Shown here one piece after another: positions 54,020 to 62,554 of a stretch of DNA of 64,000 nt. The first letter of the stretch is position 1, and each line of letters opens with the position of its first letter. The stretch is from Streptomyces xanthophaeus (GTDB lineage: Bacteria > Actinomycetota > Actinomycetes > Streptomycetales > Streptomycetaceae): assembly GCF_030440515.1 (NCBI RefSeq), contig NZ_CP076543.1, positions 682,001 through 746,000 on the forward strand, written 5' to 3'. The translations under genes and the position numbers were made by a program. The notes under the pieces are model-generated. The model was given only the letters and a program-made list of their open reading frames with translations, did not search any database and was not told where the DNA came from.

Positions 54020-55468
54020 GTGACCAGCAGCCTGCACCAGGAGCTCGCCGACCACATCGACCAGGGCGTCATTCCGCCCTACCAGTACTCGTACCCGCCC
54101 CGCTCCACGTACCGCCCGCTCCCGGAGGGCAAGTGGAGCGTGGACGACGTGTGGGCGAGGGATCTCGCCAACCACCAGGTCCCCGAGCTCAATCTCTACC
54201 TGCACGTCCCCTTCTGCGACCGCAAATGCGGCTTCTGCAACCTGTACACCATCATCAGCACCGACGAGGACGTCTACGACGCCTACACCGACGCCCTCTG
54301 TACGCAGATCCGCGATCACGCGGAGATCATCCAGGCCCGGCGGTTACGCACGATCTACATAGGCGGCGGCACCCCCGCCCTGCTGAAGCCCCGCCACTTC
54401 GAGCAGATCTTCACCACCATCGGCGAGATCTACCCCAACTGGCGCTCCACGGCCGAGGAGGTCGCCGTGGAAGCCACCCCGTCGTCGATCGCCGACGCGC
54501 CCGACGATTTCAAGGCCCTCATCGACATGGGCCTCACGCGCGCCAACGTCGGCATCCAGTCCCTCGTCCCGCGCGAGATCCGCGAAGCCGGCCGCGGCGG
54601 CGAGGACGAGGACGTCATCCGCCGCGCCGTCCGCACCGCCCACGAACTCGGCCTGCCGGACCTGTCCACCGACCTGATCATGGGCTTCGCGGGACAGACA
54701 CCCGAAACCTGGCGCCAGAGCGTGGACGAGCTGGCCGCGCTCCGGCCCACCACCATCAGCACCTACTTCCTCACGGTGCGGCCGGACGCCTGGTTCTCCA
54801 GGACCGGCGCCTACCAGTACATGTGGCAGCCCGAGCTGTACGAGCGCTACGACTACGCCCGCCAGGTCTTCCTCGACCACGGATACGTCCAGGAGGGCTC
54901 CGTCCGCTACAAGAAGCCCGGTCGCGGCGGCTACGTGCAGAAGGTGCTCACCTTCCACGGCGTGCCCCTGCTCGGCCTCGGGGTCGGCGCCCGCTCCTAC
55001 ACCAGCGTGCTCGACTACATGTGCGGCAGCGTGAAGCCCTCGGCGGCCGAGGTCGCCGATTACATCAGGAGGGCCAAGAACCACGAGCTCGCGCCCGTCA
55101 CCGGTTTCGAGCTGACCGGTGAGGAGCTCGTCCGCAAGCGCCTCGTCCTCGACATGTTCGACCTCGACCTCACGGAGCTCGACCGCTTCGGCTACCGGAA
55201 GCACGCCGACGAGTTCGAGCCCGTCCTGGAAGCGGCCGAGTCCAACGGGCTCGTCCACCGTCTCGGGCGCCGCGTCCAGCTGACCCCCAAGGGCTTCAAG
55301 TACCGCGACGTGCTGTCCTGGATGTTCTACTCCGGGTCCGTCAAGGACCTCGACCGCGAGTACTACGAGAACCTCCACGCGGCGAACAAGCGCGCCCGGA
55401 AGAACATGGGGGCGACACCGGTACGGATCACCGGCATCGACCTGCGCGAGCGCGAGGGAGCCGCGTGA
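54020..55468 (+). CDS. HemN-like radical SAM enzyme
   Basis: A 482-residue radical SAM protein. The cluster motif is VPFCDRKCGFCNL with Cys66, Cys70 and Cys73. The GGGTP SAM-contact motif (IYIGGGTPALL) and a HemN-like FAGQTPETW region follow. The C-terminal 130 residues match a HemN-type winged-helix region. It lacks obvious heme genes nearby, so it probably modifies a natural product rather than coproporphyrinogen. GGGAAGG precedes the GTG at 54020. The DUF1152 gene overlaps its stop by 4 nt. Confidence 0.85.
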   Translation: MTSSLHQELADHIDQGVIPPYQYSYPPRSTYRPLPEGKWSVDDVWARDLANHQVPELNLYLHVPFCDRKCGFCNLYTIISTDEDVYDAYTDALCTQIRDHAEIIQARRLRTIYIGGGTPALLKPRHFEQIFTTIGEIYPNWRSTAEEVAVEATPSSIADAPDDFKALIDMGLTRANVGIQSLVPREIREAGRGGEDEDVIRRAVRTAHELGLPDLSTDLIMGFAGQTPETWRQSVDELAALRPTTISTYFLTVRPDAWFSRTGAYQYMWQPELYERYDYARQVFLDHGYVQEGSVRYKKPGRGGYVQKVLTFHGVPLLGLGVGARSYTSVLDYMCGSVKPSAAEVADYIRRAKNHELAPVTGFELTGEELVRKRLVLDMFDLDLTELDRFGYRKHADEFEPVLEAAESNGLVHRLGRRVQLTPKGFKYRDVLSWMFYSGSVKDLDREYYENLHAANKRARKNMGATPVRITGIDLREREGAA

Positions 55469-56679
55469 GGGACCTGTACATCGCGGCGGGCGGCGGAGGA
55501 GACCCCGTCGGGACCCTCATCGCCGCCCGCACCCTCACGGCGGACCGGGCCGTCCCGGCGGATCCCCCGTGGATCGCCACCTATGCGTGGGAGCGCCCGG
55601 AGGTCGACCCGACCGCCCGCCCCCTCGGGGCGGGCGACTTCGACGGCCTCGCCCACGAGGCCGGAGGCACGCGGGGCGGCGGTCTCGGGGGCAGCGGTCT
55701 CGGGGGCGGCTTCGCATCGTTCACACCCGCCACCCGCGCCCGCCCGCCGGCCGGATCCACCATGCCCGCCCTCGCCAGGGATCTGCCCGCCCGGCTGCTG
55801 CTCCTCGACCCCGCCCGGGGACTCCTCTCCCTGGCACGGCAGATCTCATCGATGGCCGAAGCCGCGGGCGGCCGGATCCACGTCGTCGACATCGGCGGCG
55901 ACATCCTGACCCACGGCAACGAGCCCGGCCTGTGCAGCCCGTTCGGGGACGCCCTCGCCCTCGCCGCCTGCCACCTCACCGGCATCCCCACGACCGTCCA
56001 CATCGCGGGCCCCGGCCTCGACGGGGAGATCGGTGAACAGCCCCTCCTCGAACGCCTCGCGGGAAGCCACCCCGTCACCCCGGACCGGGACGCGGCAGCG
56101 GCGGCCGCCCGCGCACTGGCCTGGCACCCTTCCGAGGCATCCGCGCTGTGGGCCGCCGCCGTCCACGGCGTCCGCGGCACGGTCCGGACCGTGAACAGCG
56201 TCATCCGCCTCACGGACGTCTCCCCGCGGCTGTACCCCGTGCCGCTCCAGGAGGCCATCGGCCACAACCCCGTCGCCCGGGCCCTCGTCGACGAGCGCCC
56301 GGCCACCCTGGACGCCGCCGCCGACGTCTCCCACCGGCTCACCGGCATTCCCGGGCTGGAGAGCGAGCGCACCCGAACGCCCCGGCAGGACCCGCCCGCC
56401 GGGGGGATCGCCTTCCTCGACCGGGACGAGGCCATGACGACCCTTCGTGAAGCGGCCGGCGGAGCCGACCACATCACCCTCCGCCACGCCGCCCGCTCCC
56501 TCGGCCTCGCCTGGACGGACATCCCCGCCCTCCGGGCCCTCCTCGCCACGGACACCCCCCTCCTCCGGCTCGCCTCCGGGCCCGCGCCGCGGCCCCGTTG
56601 GCAGCGCGTTGGGCACGTGTTGGGTGCCGCGGGCACTCTTCCCACGTCGGCCGAGGGGCCCCGGGCACCACGCCCCTGA
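55465..56679 (+). CDS. DUF1152 family protein
   Basis: A 404-residue protein of the DUF1152 family. The N-terminus DLYIAAGGGGDPVGTLIA and HVVDIGGDILTHGNEPGL are the conserved glycine-rich loops, probably binding a nucleotide or phosphate. A Gly-rich insert lies at about 66-82. The GTG at 55465 overlaps the radical SAM stop (GTGA), so the two are coupled. No function is established for the family; here it probably works on the same product. Confidence 0.78.
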   Translation: MRDLYIAAGGGGDPVGTLIAARTLTADRAVPADPPWIATYAWERPEVDPTARPLGAGDFDGLAHEAGGTRGGGLGGSGLGGGFASFTPATRARPPAGSTMPALARDLPARLLLLDPARGLLSLARQISSMAEAAGGRIHVVDIGGDILTHGNEPGLCSPFGDALALAACHLTGIPTTVHIAGPGLDGEIGEQPLLERLAGSHPVTPDRDAAAAAARALAWHPSEASALWAAAVHGVRGTVRTVNSVIRLTDVSPRLYPVPLQEAIGHNPVARALVDERPATLDAAADVSHRLTGIPGLESERTRTPRQDPPAGGIAFLDRDEAMTTLREAAGGADHITLRHAARSLGLAWTDIPALRALLATDTPLLRLASGPAPRPRWQRVGHVLGAAGTLPTSAEGPRAPRP

Positions 56680-56743
56680 CCGTCGGCGCAGGCCCGGTGC
56701 GGGCGTGCCCGCTCAGTACTCGACAACAGGGGACGGACGGATC

Positions 56744-57205
56744 ATGAGGAACAAGCGCAGTCGGATACTCACCCGGGCTCTGCCGGTCGCGGCCATGGCC
56801 CTCGCCACACTGATGACCACGGGCAATCCCGCCTCGGCCGCCGGGCTGGGATGCAGCGGCTACGGCTGCGACGGCTGGAACCCGGGCCCGGTCAGCTGGG
56901 ACTCCGGTCCGGACACCGACGCGACGGCGACCGTCCGCGCGTACGCCACCGTGGAACTGCGCTCCGGCAAGAAGGACGGCAGATGGTACGGCTGGGCCAG
57001 GACGGCCACGACGTACTACAAGTACGGGGTGTGGATCGACCGGTCCACGGACGGCGGCAGGACGTGGGACGGAATGCGCGGTTACGAGCACCGTGACGGT
57101 GGCGATGTGTACACGTCCATGCAGTACTGGCCGGACGGCACCTGGCTGCGCGCCTGCGTGAACGTCGAGGGCGTCGAGCTGAAGTGCACCGGCTGGGTCA
57201 GCTGA
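56744..57205 (+). CDS. Secreted protein of unknown function
   Basis: A 153-residue pre-protein with a Sec signal peptide ending near residue 32 (ALATLMTTGNPASAA). The mature part starts with a Cys pair region (GLGCSGYGCDGWNP) and is rich in Trp, Tyr and Thr. It ends with two more Cys (RACVNVEGVELKCTGW), so two disulphides are possible. No catalytic motif is seen. ATG 56744. A strong hairpin follows. Confidence 0.75.
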   Translation: MRNKRSRILTRALPVAAMALATLMTTGNPASAAGLGCSGYGCDGWNPGPVSWDSGPDTDATATVRAYATVELRSGKKDGRWYGWARTATTYYKYGVWIDRSTDGGRTWDGMRGYEHRDGGDVYTSMQYWPDGTWLRACVNVEGVELKCTGWVS

Positions 57206-57226
57206 CGTACTGGCGGCACTCCGGGC

Positions 57227-57256
57227 GGCGGCCCCGAGCACGCGCTCGGGGCCGCC
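57227..57256. terminator. 13-bp perfect hairpin between convergent genes
   Basis: GGCGGCCCCGAGC (57227-57239) pairs fully with GCTCGGGGCCGCC (57244-57256) around the 4-nt loop ACGC. It lies between two convergent stops and should end transcripts from both sides. Confidence 0.75.
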
Positions 57257-57258
57257 CC

Positions 57259-60147
57259 CTACGGCAGCGCGGCCAGGCCCGCACGGCTCCGCTCGATGTG
57301 CTGCGTCATGCCGTGGCGCAGCCCCAGGTCCCGGCACTGCTCCCAGCAGGCCCGCGCGGCGTCCCACTCGCCGAACTGATGGTGCGTCCGGGCCATGAAG
57401 GCCAGGCAGTCGGCCGTCCCGCCGAGGTCGTTCATCCGCCGCCGGATGGCCAGCGCCTCCGTCTGCGCCTCCAACGCCGCTTCACGGCGGCCGAGTTGCC
57501 GGTGGATGTCGCCGAGTTTGGTCAGACTGGTGGCCAGGAAGACGCCGTGCCGCTGCTCGCGGAGTGCCTCGATGACCTTCTGGTGGTACGCCGCCGCCAG
57601 GTCGTGTTCGCCGCGCATTTCCTGGGCGTCCGCGATCCGGCTCAGGGCCAGCGCCTCGCTGGCGGCGTTGCCGACCTTCCGGTACAGCTCGTACGACCGC
57701 TCGGCGTGGGCGAGCCCCCGCTCCGCGTCCCCGATCTGGACGTACAGGCTCGACACGTTGCCCAGGATCGAGGCCTGCGCCAGTTCGTCGCCGGCGTCGG
57801 TGAAGAATCCGAGCGACGCGTTCAGGTGCCTCAGGCACTGCTCGTTGCGGTTCGCCATCCCGTGGGCCACGGCGATCCTGCGGTGGAGCCAGGCACGCCC
57901 GAGCCTGTCGTCGTGCGCCGTCGCGATGTCCATGGCCTGTCGCAGGCAGGCGTCCCACTCGCCGGTCCACCAGTGCGTGGTCGCGTACCCGAACAGCCCG
58001 ACGGCCAGACGCCAGGCGATGTCCGAGCGTCCGAGCACCCCGGCCCGGGTGATGGCCTCACGGATCGCGGGCAGTTCCCGCTTGGTCCACGCCAAGGCGC
58101 CCGCCTCCTCCGCGAACGCGGGCAGCGCCGGGTCCTGCGGGCCGTCGAGCGGCGGTGGGGACTGTGACTCGTGGCTGGCCACGGCACAGGCCCTGGCGAC
58201 GGCCCGTGCGTACCAGGTGAGCAGCCTCAGGATGGCGCTCTCCTGCTCAGGAGCGGTGACTTCTTCCGCCGCCCGCTGCGCCGCGTACTCGCCGAGGAGG
58301 TCGTGGAGCGCGTACGCGTCGGGCTCGTGGCTGTGTACGAGGTTCGCGTCGACCAGCAGCTCCAGTGCGGCGGCCGCGTCGTGCTCCGTCGTACCCAGCA
58401 GGGCGGCCGCCGACCGGGTGGTCACGGCGTGGGGCTGCCACAACCCCAGCAGCCGGAAGGCCCGGGCCGCCTCGCGCTCCAGGTCGTTGCCGCTCGCGCG
58501 CATCGCCAGGTAGCTCATGTCGAAGGTGTGCCGTACGGCGACCGAGCCCATGGCCAGGGCCTGGAGGCGGCCCCGGTGCGGGGTGAGGCGCTCGGCCAGC
58601 AGCGCCAGCGGCCATGACGGCCGGGAGGCGAGTCGGCCACCGACGATCCGCAGGGCCAGTGGGAGGCCGCCGCAGGCGGTCAGGATGTCGGCCAGGGCGG
58701 CCGGCTCGTCCGTGATCCGGTCGGCTCCGCAGAGCTTGGACAGCAGGGTCAGCTGCTCGTCGGGGCCGAGCGGCCGCAGGGGCACCATCCTGACACCGGG
58801 CACCTCTGCCAGGAGGTGGCGGCTCGTGATCAGGGCCGCGCCGGGGCCGTCGGGCGGCAGGAGCGGGCCGACCTGGGTCGCGTCCCGCGCGTTGTCCAGG
58901 ACCAGCAGGATACGGCGGCCTTCGACCGCGGTCCGGTAGAGGGTGGCCAGGTCGTCGGTGTCGTCGGGCAGTACGGCGGGGCGTACCCCGAGGTCGGCCA
59001 GGAACCGGGCGAGCAGGTCGTGAGCGCAGCGCGCGCCCCCGCTGCTGAACCCGCGCAGGTCCGCGTACAAGGTGCCGTCGGGGAACTCGTCACGCACCAG
59101 TCGCGCCACGTGGACGGCGAGGGCGGTCTTGCCGATGCCGCCCATGCCCGTGATGACCACGGGCCGCAGGGGCGCCGCCGTCCGGTGACCGTCGCTGCCG
59201 CCGCCTTCACCGTCGTCGTCCGGGAGCGTCACAGGTCGGCGCAGCAGCCCTGCGACCGTCGCCGCCTCGGCTTCCCGCCCGGTGAATTCGGCTACGGAGG
59301 GCGGCAGTTGATAAGGCGACGAAGCCCCCGTTCCCGTTCCGCGCGACGGGCCACGGGCGGGCGGAGCCGGGTCCCGTTCCTGCTCTTGTTCCTGATTCTG
59401 TTCCTGTTCGAGCAGTTCCTGGTACGCCTGGTGGACGGCGGCCCCCGGTTCCGTACCGAGTTCGTCGACCAGCGACCGTCGCAGCGCGTGGAAGACCTCG
59501 AACGCGTCGGCCTGGCGTCCACTGCGGTGCAGGGCGAGCATGAGCTGGCGGTGGAGTGCCTCGCGCAGCGGGTTCTCGGCGGCCAGGGCGGCGAGTTCGG
59601 TGCAGATCTCGCGGTGGCGCCCGAGGTGGAGGTCGGCGTCGAAGGCCCACTCGCGGACCTGGAGGCGCGCCTCGGCGAGCTGGTGGACGCGCAGGGACGG
59701 GGCCCGGTGCTCGGAGAACGGGGACAGATCGGCGAGGGGCTCCCCGCGCCACAGCGCCAGCGCCGCATCGCTCTCCGTGCGGACCGTGTGCCAGTCCCCC
59801 GCATGATGCGCGAGACCTGCGGCGCGCGCCCGGGTCTCGAACACCTCGACGTCCAGTTCGCCGTCCCGTACGCGGAGTTGATAGCCCGGGGCCACGGTGA
59901 GCAGGCGATTGTCCCCGGTGGCGGAGAGGATCCTGCGCAGCCGGGTCGCATGGTTCGCGAAGGACGCCTCGACGCTGGACGGGAGCCGCTCGCCCCACAT
60001 GGCCTCTTTGAGGGCGTCCTTGGGCACCACGCGGTCCGCCTGGAGGAGCAGGGCTGCCAGCAGGACGCGAACCTTGAGCCCCGCGACCGGCGTCAGCTCC
60101 GTACCGTCGTGCACCACCAGCGGTCCAAGCAGCCCGAACCTCAACAT
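57259..60147 (-). CDS. AfsR/SARP-type regulator with NB-ARC and TPR domains
   Basis: A 962-residue regulator. Residues 1-95 form an OmpR-like DNA-binding domain (GLKVRVLLAALLLQADRVV), followed by a bacterial transcriptional activation domain (about 100-245) and a Gln/Glu linker (247-257). An NB-ARC ATPase has P-loop GMGGIGKT at 334-341. TPR repeats fill the C-terminal third (about 690-960). The family activates secondary metabolism. The start is ATG 60147, MLRFGLLGPL. Two biosynthetic loci lie within range, but its target is not known. Confidence 0.9.
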   Translation of the reverse strand: MLRFGLLGPLVVHDGTELTPVAGLKVRVLLAALLLQADRVVPKDALKEAMWGERLPSSVEASFANHATRLRRILSATGDNRLLTVAPGYQLRVRDGELDVEVFETRARAAGLAHHAGDWHTVRTESDAALALWRGEPLADLSPFSEHRAPSLRVHQLAEARLQVREWAFDADLHLGRHREICTELAALAAENPLREALHRQLMLALHRSGRQADAFEVFHALRRSLVDELGTEPGAAVHQAYQELLEQEQNQEQEQERDPAPPARGPSRGTGTGASSPYQLPPSVAEFTGREAEAATVAGLLRRPVTLPDDDGEGGGSDGHRTAAPLRPVVITGMGGIGKTALAVHVARLVRDEFPDGTLYADLRGFSSGGARCAHDLLARFLADLGVRPAVLPDDTDDLATLYRTAVEGRRILLVLDNARDATQVGPLLPPDGPGAALITSRHLLAEVPGVRMVPLRPLGPDEQLTLLSKLCGADRITDEPAALADILTACGGLPLALRIVGGRLASRPSWPLALLAERLTPHRGRLQALAMGSVAVRHTFDMSYLAMRASGNDLEREAARAFRLLGLWQPHAVTTRSAAALLGTTEHDAAAALELLVDANLVHSHEPDAYALHDLLGEYAAQRAAEEVTAPEQESAILRLLTWYARAVARACAVASHESQSPPPLDGPQDPALPAFAEEAGALAWTKRELPAIREAITRAGVLGRSDIAWRLAVGLFGYATTHWWTGEWDACLRQAMDIATAHDDRLGRAWLHRRIAVAHGMANRNEQCLRHLNASLGFFTDAGDELAQASILGNVSSLYVQIGDAERGLAHAERSYELYRKVGNAASEALALSRIADAQEMRGEHDLAAAYHQKVIEALREQRHGVFLATSLTKLGDIHRQLGRREAALEAQTEALAIRRRMNDLGGTADCLAFMARTHHQFGEWDAARACWEQCRDLGLRHGMTQHIERSRAGLAALP

Positions 60148-60323
60148 CGCGCTCCCCCAAGCGTCAACGGTCGGCCCTCCGCGTGTCGGAAGGACCGGCT
60201 GGGGCAGATCGTAAGCCGCTGGGGGTTCGCGGGATCCATGGATTAGGGCGTGGCGCCGCGCGGATGCGGGCGGCCTCCCGTCCGCCCGCATCCGAGTTCC
60301 CGTCGCCGGAACAGCGCGCCGCT

Positions 60324-60731
60324 CTAGTAGGTGGTCGGCAGGTAGGTGTGGCAGTAGCCGTTGCCCGCCCCGCCGCCGCTGTAGTAGGGGTCCCCTTCGA
60401 ACATCAGCATGTCGCCGGTCTGCGGGCCCACGATGCCGTCGGCCTTCAGGCTGCCGCCCGTGCCCTTCTGGACGTCCACGACGGCCTGGCGGGTCTTCGG
60501 GCCCCAGACGCCGTCCTCGGCGACCTTGGCGACACCCCAGTAACGGCCGCGGTCGATCGCATAATTGATCATGCGCTGCACGCACCACACGGCGTGCGTG
60601 TTGTTCGTGTAGCCGTTGCCGACGTACGGGGCCGTGGTCGAAGCGCTCGCGCTGCCGCCGGTCATCACGCCGGTGAGCACGGCGGCGGCCGCCGCCACGA
60701 CGGCGATCCGGGAAGTGAGCTTTTCGGGCAT
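60324..60731 (-). CDS. Secreted peptidoglycan-binding-like protein (copy 1)
   Basis: A 135-residue pre-protein. The signal peptide covers about 1-31 (SRIAVVAAAAAVLTGVMTGG, ending ASAS). The mature part has a peptidoglycan-binding_1 type repeat (DGVWGPKTRQAVVDVQK and DGIVGPQTG). The C-terminus ends NGYCHTYLPTTY. The next gene is a paralogue with the same layout. Probably exported to the cell wall. Confidence 0.82.
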   Translation of the reverse strand: MPEKLTSRIAVVAAAAAVLTGVMTGGSASASTTAPYVGNGYTNNTHAVWCVQRMINYAIDRGRYWGVAKVAEDGVWGPKTRQAVVDVQKGTGGSLKADGIVGPQTGDMLMFEGDPYYSGGGAGNGYCHTYLPTTY

Positions 60732-60740
60732 GGGTGTCTC

Positions 60741-61136
60741 CTAGTAGCCGGCGGGGGTGGGGATGTACGAGTAGCAGTAGCCGTTACGGCCCTGGTACGG
60801 GTCGTAGGCGTCATTCGTCAGCAGCGCGTAGCCGGTCTGCGGGCCCACGACACCGTCCGGCTTCACGCTGAACGCCTCCTGGAACTGCTGCAGGGCCCGC
60901 TTGGTCTGAGGCCCCCAGATGCCGTCCTCGTCGATCCGCGGGGAACCGGGGCCCCAGCCCTCGTACCAGTTGTTGATGATCTCCTGGACACACCACACGC
61001 CATGGGTGTTGTTCCGGTAACCGTCGCCGATGTACGAGGCGCTGGTGGAGGCGTTCGCGGTGCCGCCCATCACGGTGGCGGCCAGTGCGGTCGCCGCCGT
61101 CACGAGAGCGGTCCGGCGGGCAAGAGTCCTCGGCAT
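60741..61136 (-). CDS. Secreted peptidoglycan-binding-like protein (copy 2)
   Basis: A 131-residue paralogue of the protein encoded at 60324. The signal peptide is about 1-30 (RRTALVTAATALAATVMGG). The repeat reads DGIWGPQTKRALQQFQE and DGVVGPQTG, and the end is NGYCYSYIPTPAGY. The two genes are 9 nt apart and probably cotranscribed, with this one first. They share NNTH-VWCVQ near the start of the mature part. Confidence 0.82.
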   Translation of the reverse strand: MPRTLARRTALVTAATALAATVMGGTANASTSASYIGDGYRNNTHGVWCVQEIINNWYEGWGPGSPRIDEDGIWGPQTKRALQQFQEAFSVKPDGVVGPQTGYALLTNDAYDPYQGRNGYCYSYIPTPAGY

Positions 61137-61406
61137 GAGATTCCTTCCAGGTCATGGTCACGAGCTGTCCGCCGCCGTCCCCGGCGTTCGGACCTCGCTG
61201 TGCATCGTGTCCGGCCGCCACAACGAGCCACCAACACGGCTCCGACCGCCGTGTTGGACACCGGGGGCAACCTGGTCGAGGAGGTCATGCTGCCGGCGAG
61301 CACGGCCGCGCCGCGGCGTTCGCCGGCCGGGGATGCCCGACCCCCGGTTGACATGCTTCGAGGGGGTGGCAGGGTGGTACGTGGGGTACATGTTGGGAGG
61401 TTCCGC

Positions 61407-61847
61407 ATGCTATCCGCTTCGGCACGGTGTGCTGCCGCGCGACAATTTCCGCTGCGGCTGACGACCGGCGCGTTCTTCCTGAACTCCGGGATCTCGAAGC
61501 TCGGTGCGGACGAGGCCACGGCCGAGGGACTGCAGCAGTTCGCCGCCATGACCTACCCGTTCCTGGCGAAGCCGGACGCGCAGAAGTTCGCCAAGCTGCT
61601 CTCCGCCGGGGAGCTCGCCATCGCCGCCACGCTGCTCGTACCGTTCGTCCCCGCCGCTGTCGCCGGGGCCGCGCTGACCGCGTTCTCCGTCGGCACCCTC
61701 GGGCTCTACCTGCGGACGCCGGGGATGCGGGAGGAAGGCAGCCTGCGCCCGACCGAGCAGGGAATCACCCTGGCCAAGGACCTCTGGCTGCTGGGCGTCG
61801 GCGTCGCTCTCGTGGCCGAGGGAGTGACCGAACACGAACACCGGTGA
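61407..61847 (+). CDS. DoxX-like membrane protein
   Basis: A 146-residue protein with four hydrophobic segments: about 17-30, 60-80, 82-100 and 120-138. TGAFFLNSGISKLG at the start resembles DoxX-type proteins. GGGAGG lies 6 nt before the ATG at 61407. Function unknown; DoxX proteins are linked to thiol stress. A weak TTGACA lies upstream at 61348. A YceI-like gene follows 38 nt downstream. Confidence 0.72.
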   Translation: MLSASARCAAARQFPLRLTTGAFFLNSGISKLGADEATAEGLQQFAAMTYPFLAKPDAQKFAKLLSAGELAIAATLLVPFVPAAVAGAALTAFSVGTLGLYLRTPGMREEGSLRPTEQGITLAKDLWLLGVGVALVAEGVTEHEHR

Positions 61848-61885
61848 AGCTCGGGCACCGGTGAAGAGGTAGGTCAGGGGTGCGT

Positions 61886-62458
61886 ATGGTCGTGACCACA
61901 TGGTTCTTCGAACCCGGCCACACCGCGGCGGAGTTCCGGGCCAGGCACATGATGGTCACCTACGTGCGCGGACAGCTCAAGAACGTGCACGGCTCGCTGG
62001 TGGTCGATCCCGACCGGCCGGAGGAGGCTCGCGTCGAGGCGACGATCGACGCGACCCAGGTGTACACCGGTCAGCCCCAGCGCGACGCCCACCTCCGCAG
62101 TGCCGATTTCTTCGACGTCGAGCACCACCCGACGTGGACGTTCGCCGGGTCGCGCGTCCACCAGGTGAGCGGAACCGAGTTCGAGGTCACCGGAGATCTC
62201 ACGGTACGCGGCGTGACGCGCCCCGTGACGTTCGACGTCACCTACCTGGGGCAGTGGGACACCCCTTGGTGGGAGGAGGGGCGGAACCTCGGCCCCCGGC
62301 GACGCGCCGGATTCGTCGCCACGGCGCGCATCGACCGGCATGAGTTCGGGGTGAGCTGGAACGATGTGGTCGACCGCGGCGGAGTGGTCGTCAGCCCCAT
62401 GGTCGACGTCACGGTCGACGTCGAGGCCGTCCTCGACCCCGGCGCAACGGCCACCTGA
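61886..62458 (+). CDS. YceI-family protein
   Basis: A 190-residue YceI-like protein: WFFEPGHTAAEFRARHMMV, FFDVEHHPTWTFAGSRV and VTFDVTYLGQ are typical. YceI proteins are lipocalin-like and bind isoprenoids or similar lipids. No signal peptide is present. ATG 61886 or GTG 61880 could start it. Probably cotranscribed with the DoxX-like gene. Confidence 0.82.
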   Translation: MVVTTWFFEPGHTAAEFRARHMMVTYVRGQLKNVHGSLVVDPDRPEEARVEATIDATQVYTGQPQRDAHLRSADFFDVEHHPTWTFAGSRVHQVSGTEFEVTGDLTVRGVTRPVTFDVTYLGQWDTPWWEEGRNLGPRRRAGFVATARIDRHEFGVSWNDVVDRGGVVVSPMVDVTVDVEAVLDPGATAT

Positions 62459-62468
62459 GCGGGTGGGG

Positions 62469-62543
62469 GTGCGCCGGGGTCCGTGCGCCGGGTCCGTGCG
62501 CCGGGTCCGTGCGCCGGGTCCGTGCGCCGGGTCCGTGCGCCGG
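62469..62543. repeat. Six copies of a 13-bp repeat between convergent genes
   Basis: GTGCGCCGG recurs at 62469, 62483, 62496, 62509, 62522 and 62535; from the second copy the period is exactly 13 bp (unit GTCCGTGCGCCGG). The stretch lies between the YceI stop and the P450 stop and is not inside a gene. Confidence 0.8.
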
Positions 62544-62554
62544 GTCCCCCGGCG

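Noticed and set aside
61348-61380. Promoter for the DoxX-like gene (TTGACA near 61348)
   Set aside because: The best -10 candidate is 21 nt away, too far for a confident call.
62469-62543. Possible CRISPR array
   Set aside because: The repeat unit is only 13 bp and has no spacers between copies.
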